From contig CAYSGF010000348.1 of the NCBI GenBank assembly GCA_964430275.1, positions 1 through 22,760 on the forward strand: DNA of 22,760 bases, given 5' to 3'. Of this stretch, positions 1 to 7,131 are shown one piece after another. The notes under the pieces are model-generated. The model was not told where the DNA came from and made no database searches. It worked only from the letters and a program-made list of their open reading frames with translations. The DNA is from DASTYK01 sp964430275 (GTDB lineage: Bacteria > Gemmatimonadota > Gemmatimonadetes > Longimicrobiales > RSA9). The translations under genes and the position numbers were made by a program. Within the stretch, counting starts at the first letter, position 1, and each line of letters starts with the position of its first letter.

Positions 1-1
1 G

Positions 2-1111
2 CTGGGTGTGGGCGTCGAATCGCGCCGGGCGGACGAGTTCGGTGCATTCCTGACGGACATCGCGGGCACGGTCGGCGAGGTCGTGAGCAGCGTGTCACCG
101 GAGGAGCGGCTGGCCGACGCGATCCTGCGCTGGGAAGGCGAGGGCTTCCGGACGCGGCGGCTGGAGCTTGCCCTCGATGCACCGCAGGGGGACGCGGACG
201 CGCAGGAGCTGATCGAGGAGTTCGCACGCGATGTCGAGCGACTGGGCGACATTGCGCGGCGCATCCGCGAGCTGGACGGCGAGGCGCGCGAGCTGGAGCG
301 CCTCGAGGTTTTGCGCAATCCGGACCGGGTCCACGACGCCGAGGCACTCCTCGCGGCAGTCGAGGCGCGCACGCGCTCGCTGCCGCAGTCGCCCACGAGC
401 CCGACGTTCGCGGAGCTGTCGCTCGAGCGCGGCCTGCTCGCCGTGCGCGCGGCGCGCGCCGTTGCCGAAGCGCCGGGATCGCGCTACAACCCGTTCTTCG
501 TGCATGGGCCGCCGGGTAGTGGCAAGAGTGCCCTGCTCATGGCCCTCGCGAACGAGGTGCGCGCCCGCTCACCCGATGCGGCAGTCGCGTTCCTGACGGG
601 GGGCGAGTTCGGCGCGGAGCTGATGGACGCGATTCAGAGCAATCACGTCGACGGCTGGCGGGCCCGTTATCGCCGCGCGCGCGTGCTCGTGCTCGACGAC
701 GTGGATGCCCTCGCCGGTACGGAGCGCGTGCAGGAGGAGCTGTTCCACCTCTTCGACGATGTCCTGCGTACGGGCGGACAGCTCGTGTTTGCCGCGACGG
801 CCGCGCCGCGCCAGCTCGAGGGACTTGAGGACCGGCTGCGTACCCGGCTGGAGAGCGGCCTCGTCGTGGAGCTCGGCGCGATCGACGCGGCAGCCGCGCG
901 ACCTGCCGCCGACGTGCCGCCGTGGGTCGAGCCACGCGTACCGGTCGGCGCCGGCGACATCCCGCTGGCGGAAGTCGAGCTCGACCTGGTCGACATCGCC
1001 GATGCATCGCCGGCACCGCAGCCGCCCCTCGATGACTTCTTCCGGACCGCCGAGAAGGCGCTCTGGCAGTGGCCATACGTCGAGGACTGGCTCGAGACGG
1101 ACGTGGGGTAA
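2..1111 (+). CDS. DnaA/Hda-type AAA+ ATPase domain protein, 5' end probably outside the window
   Basis: The reading frame is open to the left edge; a GTG at position 8 is the first possible start but no ribosome site can be judged, so I treat it as partial. Counting from that GTG, residues 60-125 are a charged helical, probably coiled-coil stretch. Walker A GPPGSGKS lies at 167-174 and Walker B VLVLDDVD at 226-233. A sensor-1/arginine-finger stretch (FAATAAPRQL then RLRTRLESGL, about 261-285) is typical of the DnaA clade. The protein ends about 80 residues later without the lid helices or the helix-turn-helix DNA-binding domain of DnaA, so an origin-binding role is unlikely. It sits 3 bases before a PATAN-TPR gene and heads a run of che genes, which suggests a nucleotide-dependent part in a chemosensory complex; that role is inference. 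Confidence 0.8.
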   Translation: MGVGVESRRADEFGAFLTDIAGTVGEVVSSVSPEERLADAILRWEGEGFRTRRLELALDAPQGDADAQELIEEFARDVERLGDIARRIRELDGEARELERLEVLRNPDRVHDAEALLAAVEARTRSLPQSPTSPTFAELSLERGLLAVRAARAVAEAPGSRYNPFFVHGPPGSGKSALLMALANEVRARSPDAAVAFLTGGEFGAELMDAIQSNHVDGWRARYRRARVLVLDDVDALAGTERVQEELFHLFDDVLRTGGQLVFAATAAPRQLEGLEDRLRTRLESGLVVELGAIDAAAARPAADVPPWVEPRVPVGAGDIPLAEVELDLVDIADASPAPQPPLDDFFRTAEKALWQWPYVEDWLETDVG

Positions 1112-1114
1112 GGG

Positions 1115-2740
1115 ATGGCGATCAAGGGCAGTCTCAAGGAAGCGAGTCTGGCGGACGTGTGCCAGCTGCTGGCACTCGGCCACAAGACCGGGTGCCTGTC
1201 GGTTGCTGATCGTTCCCGCTTCGGCCAGATCTACTTCGACCGTGGCCGCATCACGTATGCGCGCATCGTCAACCGCCGAGACCGGCTGGGCGACCTGCTC
1301 GTACGCGACGGCGAGATCGCACAGGAGCAGCTCGACGAGGTGCTGCTGCAGCAGTCGCGTGAGCCCGACAAGCGCGTCGGTGAGTTGCTCGTCGAGCAGC
1401 GCGTCATCTCCGCTGCGGACCTGACGCGCTACATCCGCCTGCAGATCGAGGAAGCGATCTACCACCTCTTCACCTGGTCGCGCGGCAATTTCTTCTTCGA
1501 GGTGGATGAGCGGCCCGATCCGTCCGACGTCGTCGTGTCGATCAACCCCGAGAGCCTGCTGCTCGAGGCGGCGCGCCGCATCGATGAGTGGAGCCTGATC
1601 GAGAAGAAGATCCCGTCGTTCGATCTGATTTTCGAAGTCGAGCGCAGTCGTGTCGTCTCTGCCGATGTCGCGCTCACGCCCGAGCAGCAGGACCTGCTGC
1701 CGCTGCTCGACGGGACCAGAACCTTGACCGAGATCGTGGACCGGACCGGCTTCACCGAGTTCGAGATCGGCAAGGCGCTGTTCGGACTGCTGCAGGCGGG
1801 CTTCGCGCACCAGGTCGGCCGCCGCACCGAGGAGCCGGTGCGCGCGCGTGATGCCGAGATACAGGAGCGGCGCAACCTGGGCGTCGCGTTCGCACGCGCA
1901 GGCATGCTCGAGGAAGCGACCCGCGAGTTCCAGCGGGTGGTCGACCTCGATGCGCAGGACCACGTGGCGCGCTTCCAGCTCGCACTCATCGCGCTGCGGC
2001 GGCGTGACTACCGTGACGCCGTGCGCCAGTTGAAGGGACTCCTCGAGGACGCCGGCCCGCGCTTCGGCGCATTCATCAACCTCGCCGTCGCACTGCGCCG
2101 CCTCGGCCGCTACCCGGACGCGCTGCTCGTGCTGAACGAGGCGGAGGCGCTCCGCGCAGGCTCGGCGCTGGTCTCCCTGCAACGCGCCACCACGCTGCTG
2201 AATGCGGGCAACTTCGTGACGGCGGCGAACGAGTTCGACGAGTATCGCAACCGGCTGAGCGAGGACGAGCGGCCGACCACTGCGTACTTCTATCTGGCCG
2301 CGCTGTGTGCCGCCGTGCGTAGCCAGCGCAACCTGGCGGATCGCCTCGTGACCGCCGGCCTGCAGCTCTATCCCGACTCCGCGCCGCTGCTGTTGCTCGA
2401 GGGGCTTCTGCACGAGCGGCGCGGCGACCTGGACGCGGCAGACCGCTCGTACCGGCGCGCCATCGAGGAAGACTCCTCGATCGCCCAGGCGCACAAGAAC
2501 CTGGGAGACGTGTCCTACCGGCGCGGGCTCCTCGAGGAGGCGGTGGAGCACTATCGCCGCGCCGCGGAGCTGGACCCGGCTCTCGGCGACGATCTCTGGG
2601 CGAAGCTCGGCAACCTGCACCTGCGCCAGCGCAATCGTGATCAGGCGATGCGCGCCTGGACGCGCGCGCTCGAGCTCAATCCCGACAATGAAGTCGTCCG
2701 CAACAACCTGCAGATCACGCGGACCGAAGAGCATGCCTGA
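1115..2740 (+). CDS. PATAN (DUF4388) domain protein with C-terminal TPR repeats
   Basis: The 541-residue protein begins at ATG 1115, after a purine-rich GGGGTAAGG. Residues 1-165 match the PATAN/DUF4388 pattern: the opening GSLKEASLADVCQLLALG, then GQIYFDRGRITYARI, then the R-LGDLLVRDGEI module and a repeat-like VGELLVEQRVIS. A winged-helix-like segment follows (about 190-245, LLPLLDGTRTLTEIVDRTGF). Residues 255-541 are tandem TPR helices (for example AHKNLGDVSYRRGLLEEAVEHYRRAAELDP). There is no signal peptide or membrane segment, so it is cytoplasmic. PATAN proteins are known as scaffold or regulatory partners in two-component and motility systems. Here it lies between the AAA+ ATPase and cheR, and its last 8 bases overlap cheR, implying translational coupling. 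The domain call is firm; the exact partner is unknown. Confidence 0.88.
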   Translation: MAIKGSLKEASLADVCQLLALGHKTGCLSVADRSRFGQIYFDRGRITYARIVNRRDRLGDLLVRDGEIAQEQLDEVLLQQSREPDKRVGELLVEQRVISAADLTRYIRLQIEEAIYHLFTWSRGNFFFEVDERPDPSDVVVSINPESLLLEAARRIDEWSLIEKKIPSFDLIFEVERSRVVSADVALTPEQQDLLPLLDGTRTLTEIVDRTGFTEFEIGKALFGLLQAGFAHQVGRRTEEPVRARDAEIQERRNLGVAFARAGMLEEATREFQRVVDLDAQDHVARFQLALIALRRRDYRDAVRQLKGLLEDAGPRFGAFINLAVALRRLGRYPDALLVLNEAEALRAGSALVSLQRATTLLNAGNFVTAANEFDEYRNRLSEDERPTTAYFYLAALCAAVRSQRNLADRLVTAGLQLYPDSAPLLLLEGLLHERRGDLDAADRSYRRAIEEDSSIAQAHKNLGDVSYRRGLLEEAVEHYRRAAELDPALGDDLWAKLGNLHLRQRNRDQAMRAWTRALELNPDNEVVRNNLQITRTEEHA

Positions 2741-3638
2741 GTCGCCGGACGAGCGTCGTCAGCGCGTGCGGAGCGCGCTGCAGGCGCTCCCGGAGGTCCA
2801 TTCGTCGCTGCCGCTCGCGAATGGCGAGCTGAGCGAGGAGGATGCCGGTGAGCTGCGTGAGCTGAAGGAGATGATCGCGCAGCGCGTCGGCCTCGATTGC
2901 GCCGGCTACAAGGAGCGCTGCCTTCGTCGCCGCATCGCCGTGCGCATGCGGGCGCGCGGACTTCATCGTTACCGCGACTACACCCGGCTGCTCGACGAGG
3001 ACGCCGCGGAGGCGGACCGACTGCTCGACGCGGTCATGATCAACGTCAGCAAGTTCTTCCGCAACAATGAAGTCTGGGACACGATCCGCAGCGTCGTGAT
3101 CCCGTGGCTGTTCGAGGTGGATGCGCCGCGCGTGCGGCTGTGGAGCGCAGGCTGCGCGAGTGGCGAAGAGCCGTATTCGCTCGCGATCCTGCTGCACGCG
3201 TATGCGGACGAGCACGGCCTGCCGCTCGACCGCTTCGAGATCCTCGCCACGGATGTCGACCGCGCGGCGCTCGCCGCCGCACAGCGCGCGGAGTACGGAC
3301 CCTACGCGCTGACCGAAACGAGCGACGAGCTGCGCGAGCGCTGGTTCGAGCCGCTCGGTGCGTCCTTTCGGGTGCGGCCGGAAGTGACCTCGCTCGTCCG
3401 CTTCGACACCCTCGACCTGATTCAGGACCCTCACCCGCGCGGCCTGCACCTCGTCATCTGCCGCAACGTGATCATCTACTTCGAGCGGCCCGTGCAGGAG
3501 CGGCTGTTCCATGGCTTCGCCGACGCGCTCGTCCCCGGTGGCTTCCTCGTCCTGGGCAAGGTGGAAACGCTCTTCGGTACGACAGCGACCGGGTTCAACG
3601 TGGTCGCGAACCGGGAACGCGTCTTTCGCCGGGCATGA
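2733..3638 (+). CDS. cheR: CheR, chemoreceptor glutamate O-methyltransferase
   Basis: The 301-residue protein uses SAM to methylate glutamates of chemoreceptors. The N-terminal helical domain has NVSKFFRN at 104-111. The SAM-binding motif WSAGCASGEEPYS is at 137-149, a further SAM-pocket stretch ILATDVDRAAL lies at 170-180, and the family hallmark VICRNVIIYF is at 241-250, followed by GGFLVLGKVETLF. I chose ATG 2733, which overlaps the upstream gene by 8 bases, because the frame further upstream is out-of-frame sequence of the PATAN-TPR gene. The next gene, cheD, begins in an ATGA overlap. The order cheR-cheD-cheB places the whole adaptation module in one unit; cheA, cheW and receptors must lie elsewhere, probably to the left. 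Confidence 0.96.
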   Translation: MPESPDERRQRVRSALQALPEVHSSLPLANGELSEEDAGELRELKEMIAQRVGLDCAGYKERCLRRRIAVRMRARGLHRYRDYTRLLDEDAAEADRLLDAVMINVSKFFRNNEVWDTIRSVVIPWLFEVDAPRVRLWSAGCASGEEPYSLAILLHAYADEHGLPLDRFEILATDVDRAALAAAQRAEYGPYALTETSDELRERWFEPLGASFRVRPEVTSLVRFDTLDLIQDPHPRGLHLVICRNVIIYFERPVQERLFHGFADALVPGGFLVLGKVETLFGTTATGFNVVANRERVFRRA

Positions 3639-4123
3639 GACCGGACCGCGTGCCGGTGCGCATCGGCGAGGTAAAGGTGGCACGCGGACAGGGCGTGCTC
3701 TTCACGATCGGCCTGGGGTCATGTGTCGCGATCGCCCTCTATGACCAGGACGCCCGGGTCGGCGGGCTCGCGCACGCCATGCTGCCGCGGCCGCTGCGCA
3801 CCCGCGGCCCCGCAGCGCCGGGCCGCTTCGCGACGACCGCCGTTCCGGAACTGATCGAGCGCATGGTCGAGCACGGCGCAGAGGCCGTCCGCATCCGGGC
3901 TCGCCTCGTCGGTGGCGCGTCCATGTTCGCCGCGCTGCTCCCCGAGTACGGACTCCGGCTCGGCCTGCGCAACATCGAGGCGGCACACATCGCGCTGGAG
4001 GAGGCCGGCATCCCGCTCGACGGCGAGGAGGTCGGCGGCGAGCACGGCCGGAGCGTCTTCCTCGACACCTGCGATGGCAGCATGCTCGTGACGTCCGCGC
4101 TCCAGCCGGACGTGGAGCTGTGA
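3635..4123 (+). CDS. cheD: CheD, chemoreceptor glutamine deamidase
   Basis: The 162-residue protein deamidates receptor glutamines to glutamates and in some bacteria is controlled by CheC or CheY-P. The catalytic cysteine is C30 in GLGSCVAI and the histidine is H47 in GGLAHAMLP. Their spacing of 17 residues is the spacing I recall for the known Cys/His pair of Thermotoga CheD. T24 and the GGASMF loop are also present. The gene overlaps cheR by 4 bases (ATGA) and cheB by 4 bases (GTGA), so the three are translationally coupled. No cheC is visible in the window. Confidence 0.95.
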   Translation: MRPDRVPVRIGEVKVARGQGVLFTIGLGSCVAIALYDQDARVGGLAHAMLPRPLRTRGPAAPGRFATTAVPELIERMVEHGAEAVRIRARLVGGASMFAALLPEYGLRLGLRNIEAAHIALEEAGIPLDGEEVGGEHGRSVFLDTCDGSMLVTSALQPDVEL

Positions 4124-5202
4124 GCGACGAGGCCCGCGCCGCCGCGGGACGCGTGCTCATCGTCGATGACTCACCGCTCATGCGTCGCATGATCCGCGAC
4201 ATCCTGGAAGGCACAGGCCGCTGGAGCGTTGTCGGTGAAGCCGGCACCGGCTTCGAGGCGATCCGGCTACTGCACGCGGAAAAGCCGGACGTCATCACGC
4301 TCGACCTCGAGATGCCGGACCTCGGCGGCGTCGAGACCCTCGGCTACATCATGAGTGAGCTGCCGCGTCCAGTCGTAGTCGTGTCGTCGCACACCGAGCG
4401 GATGGCGGACCCGGCGCTGCGCGCGCTCGAGTACGGCGCCGTCGAGTACGTCGTGAAGCCGCGTGCAGACGCCGATGACGATGGGCCCGGCTTCGAGACG
4501 CGCCTGCTGCGCGCGCTCGACGCGGCATTGCACGCTCGCCTGCGCAACCTGCGGCTGCGCATCACGGTGGCCGGAGCGCTGCAGCGCGCGCGGCGCGTGC
4601 GCCACGGACCGCAGCCGCTTGCACGCTGCGCGGTCGCGATCGCCGCGTCCACCGGCGGGCCAAGCGCTCTGCTCGACCTGGTCGCCGCGTTTCCCGCCGA
4701 CCTGAAATGCGCGGTGTTCCTCGTTCAGCACATGCCGTCCACCTTCACCCATCGATTCGCCGAACGGCTCGCAGCGGAGTGCGCGCTCGAGGTGCGTGTG
4801 CCGGATGACCGCGACCTGGTGCGCGCAGGCTGCGTCTACCTCGCGCCCGGCACGCATCATCTCGGACTGCAGCGCGGCCCCGACGGCGTATGCATCGAGC
4901 TGACCGACACGCCACCGCTCTGGGGTGTGCGACCCGCTGCGGATGTGCTGTTCAACGCCGTCGCGCGCACCTACGGGCCGGCCAGCCTGGGCGTCGTCCT
5001 CACCGGGATGGGAAAGGACGGCGCCGACGGCATGCGCGCCCTGAAGACTGTCGGCGCGCGCACGGTCGTCCAGGACGAGGCGAGTGCGGTGATCGCGGGG
5101 ATGCCGCGCGCGTCCGCACCGTATGCGGATGAGATCCTGCCACTTCCCGCAATCGGCGGGCGCATCAACACGATCGCGCGCGAGCTGCCCGGTGCGCGCT
5201 AG
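4120..5202 (+). CDS. cheB: CheB, response regulator protein-glutamate methylesterase
   Basis: The 360-residue protein has a receiver domain (about 10-125) with acidic pair D16/D17 in VDDSPLMRR and phosphoacceptor D62 in DVITLDLEMPD. The C-terminal methylesterase domain (about 165-355) has the nucleophile S177 in AIAASTGGPS, H204 in LVQHMPSTFTHRFAERL and D300 in LTGMGKDGADG, the complete catalytic triad. It removes methyl groups added by CheR and can deamidate receptors. Start is GTG 4120 in a GTGA overlap with cheD. The linker (about 125-165) is Arg-rich. The stop overlaps the likely start of the following peptidase gene by 11 bases. Confidence 0.96.
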   Translation: MSDEARAAAGRVLIVDDSPLMRRMIRDILEGTGRWSVVGEAGTGFEAIRLLHAEKPDVITLDLEMPDLGGVETLGYIMSELPRPVVVVSSHTERMADPALRALEYGAVEYVVKPRADADDDGPGFETRLLRALDAALHARLRNLRLRITVAGALQRARRVRHGPQPLARCAVAIAASTGGPSALLDLVAAFPADLKCAVFLVQHMPSTFTHRFAERLAAECALEVRVPDDRDLVRAGCVYLAPGTHHLGLQRGPDGVCIELTDTPPLWGVRPAADVLFNAVARTYGPASLGVVLTGMGKDGADGMRALKTVGARTVVQDEASAVIAGMPRASAPYADEILPLPAIGGRINTIARELPGAR

Positions 5203-6298
5203 CCAGCGGTCGCGCCGTGCCCTCCGGTGCGCCGCGACTGCACTCCTCCTGCTCCCCGTCGGAAGTCCTGGCGCCGCTGCCCAGACGCTCCCCGGCCTGC
5301 GGCATCACGACGTCGTCATTCGCTTCCAGCCTGCGCAGGAACGCCTCGCGCGCGCGATCCTGCCGCTCGCCATCCAACCCTTCCCGGGGCTGCCTTCCGA
5401 TATCCTCGCGCGGGGCAGGGAAGTCACCGTCCTTCTGGCACCGGACGAGCAGACCTTCGCCCGCTGGACCGGCGGCCGCGTCCCCGAGTGGGGTGCCGGC
5501 GTCGCGTTCCCCACCCTCGAGCGCATCGTTCTGCCCGCATACGCGCCGCGTGCACCCTCGCCCGCAGAGCTGCGCAGCACACTGCGCCACGAGCTCGCTC
5601 ACGTCGCATTGCAGCGTCACCTCGGCGAGGCACAGGTGCCCCGCTGGTTCACGGAAGGCTACGCGACGTGGACCGCAGGGCAGCTCGATACCGAGGCGGA
5701 CTGGCTCCTGCGCGTCGCGTTTCTGACCGGACGCGCCCCTCCGCTCGACTCCCTCGCACTGCTGTGGCCCGGTGGCGCGACCGACGCCCGGATCGCCTAC
5801 CTCCTTTCCGCCAGCGCGATGCGCCACCTCTATGCGCATGGCGGCGAGCCGCCATTGACCAGGATGCTCGCCGAATGGCGCGCAGGCGCCTCGCTCGACC
5901 AGGCCATGCGCTCCAGCTACCAGTTCACACTCGGCCGCTTCGAGCGCGACTGGGGCGACGCCGTCCGTCGCGAGTACGGCTGGCTCCGCTTCCTCGCCCA
6001 GGCCACCGTGCTGTGGAGCATTGCCGGCATCCTCGTCATCGGCATCTGGATCATTCGCCGGCGCTACAACCGGACCCGGCTCGCGCGCCTGCGCGCGAAC
6101 GAGATCCCTGACGACCCGGCCTACTGGATGAACGGCGAACCCGGCTCCACTGGCAGCCCGCCAGCAGCGCCGGAATCGCCGGAGAACACGCCCGGCGCGA
6201 CGGAATCCGCACCATCCGACGACGATGCGGTCGAACCGCCCCGATGGCCCGGCGTGCAGGAGGATGAGACGGGTCCGGGCGGTTCTCGAAACGGCTGA
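5192..6298 (+). CDS. Membrane-anchored gluzincin (HExxH) metallopeptidase
   Basis: Starting at GTG 5192 gives a basic n-region, a hydrophobic stretch (residues 12-24) and an AAAQ cleavage site, a good signal peptide; starts further upstream would lie inside cheB in another frame. The zinc motif HELAH is at 133-137 and the third ligand is E155 in WFTEGYATW, the arrangement of the peptidase MA clan. A single membrane helix is at about 266-288, followed by a basic RRRYNRTRLARLR stop-transfer and a Pro/Ser/Glu-rich tail of 60 residues that should be cytoplasmic. The catalytic domain would face the periplasm. It overlaps cheB by 11 bases, so it may be expressed with the che genes, but a functional link is not shown. 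Substrate is unknown. Confidence 0.8.
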   Translation: MRASQRSRRALRCAATALLLLPVGSPGAAAQTLPGLRHHDVVIRFQPAQERLARAILPLAIQPFPGLPSDILARGREVTVLLAPDEQTFARWTGGRVPEWGAGVAFPTLERIVLPAYAPRAPSPAELRSTLRHELAHVALQRHLGEAQVPRWFTEGYATWTAGQLDTEADWLLRVAFLTGRAPPLDSLALLWPGGATDARIAYLLSASAMRHLYAHGGEPPLTRMLAEWRAGASLDQAMRSSYQFTLGRFERDWGDAVRREYGWLRFLAQATVLWSIAGILVIGIWIIRRRYNRTRLARLRANEIPDDPAYWMNGEPGSTGSPPAAPESPENTPGATESAPSDDDAVEPPRWPGVQEDETGPGGSRNG

Positions 6299-6495
6299 TT
6301 CGAAAACGAGCACGCGTTTCGCCCCTGCGGCGGCGACGCGACAACACCCGGAAATGAGTAGCCGGGTCGAGGGTCCCCCCGGTGGGGCACGCAAACGTCA
6401 ACGGTTTGCCAGTGCAGGAGATACACGCTTCGGCACGGCCCATGCCTAATGCGGGGTGCAAACGCATTCGTCCCCTGCTCCCTCAGAGGCCCCCA
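6299..6495 (+). other. Structured leader upstream of the lipoprotein gene
   Basis: This 197-base gap has no convincing ORF but holds several inverted repeats in a row: CGCC/GGCG near 6322-6337, ACCCGG/CCGGGT around 6349-6370 with the loop AAATGAGTAG, CCCC/GGGG just after it, and GCAAAC/GTTTGC near 6391-6409. The last base-paired element is followed by GGAG and later by the true ribosome site AGAGG (6485-6489). No U-run follows any stem. I cannot assign it to a known riboswitch class. Confidence 0.35.
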
Positions 6496-7131
6496 ATGAC
6501 CCGACGCTGGGTTGCGCGCTTCGGCGCCGTGGCATTCGTCCTTGCGGCGATGCTTGGAACAACGAGCTGCGGCCAGGACCTTACCGCGCCCGAGACCCCG
6601 ACCGTAGAGCAGACCGATACCGAGCTGTTCGGCCTCGGCTCCTGGCTGAGCCGCCTGCTCGGCGGCGACAACAACGACGGCCAGTCCGGCGAGTACACGC
6701 TGATCAAGGAGCGGCCGCGGCTGATCGGCGGCCTGCTCGACTTCCTCGTGGTGGACCTGCTCGGCCTCGATGGCGGCCTGCTGTCGGTCCTCGGGCACTC
6801 GATCCTGGTGCCGCCGGGCGCAGTGGATCGACCCGCGCTGTTCTCGATCGAAGTCCAGAGGAACGGCCTGGTCGAGGTGGACCTGACGGCGACCGCGCGC
6901 GACTGGCGCGGCCGGATCATCGACATCGGCGAGCAGGGCTTCGACGAGCCGGTGACGCTGACGCTGTCCTATGAGCGGGCGACGAACGTCGACGACCCCG
7001 ACGACCTGGTGATCCTGCGGCGCCTGCCGGGCGGCGGCTTCGAGGAGCTGCCGACCACGGTGGACCGACAGAACAAGACGGTAAGCGCGCAGCTGGATCA
7101 CTTCAGCCGGTACTGCATGGCCACGAACTGA
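6496..7131 (+). CDS. Putative lipoprotein, unknown function
   Basis: ATG 6496 follows AGAGG with a 6-base spacer and gives a 211-residue protein. The first 24 residues are a signal sequence (RR n-region, AVAFVLAAMLG) ending in TTSC25, a loose lipobox, so lipidation at C25 is likely but not certain. Residues 60-90 are a Leu/Gly-rich hydrophobic stretch around LLDFLVVDLLG. The C-terminal part is beta-rich with VPPGAVDRPALFSIEV and VTLTLSYERA, a pattern seen in exported ZU5-like or Ig-like domains, ending in QLDHFSRYCMATN. An LDHFS-type ending is common in such domains. The stop overlaps the start of the HD-GYP gene by one base (TGATG), so the two are translationally coupled. Confidence 0.75.
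   Translation: MTRRWVARFGAVAFVLAAMLGTTSCGQDLTAPETPTVEQTDTELFGLGSWLSRLLGGDNNDGQSGEYTLIKERPRLIGGLLDFLVVDLLGLDGGLLSVLGHSILVPPGAVDRPALFSIEVQRNGLVEVDLTATARDWRGRIIDIGEQGFDEPVTLTLSYERATNVDDPDDLVILRRLPGGGFEELPTTVDRQNKTVSAQLDHFSRYCMATN

Noticed and set aside
569..2734. A 721-codon open frame on the minus strand opposite the ATPase and PATAN-TPR genes
   Set aside because: It lacks domain motifs and is the usual antisense artefact of GC-rich coding sequence; the plus-strand frames carry clear Walker, PATAN and TPR motifs.
6307..6375. Possible c-di-GMP-I (GEMM) riboswitch, from CACGC, GACGCGACA and GTAGCCGGGT
   Set aside because: The spacing is too short and the GNRA tetraloop and the GGCAAACC segment of the class are missing; the resemblance is within what GC-rich sequence gives.
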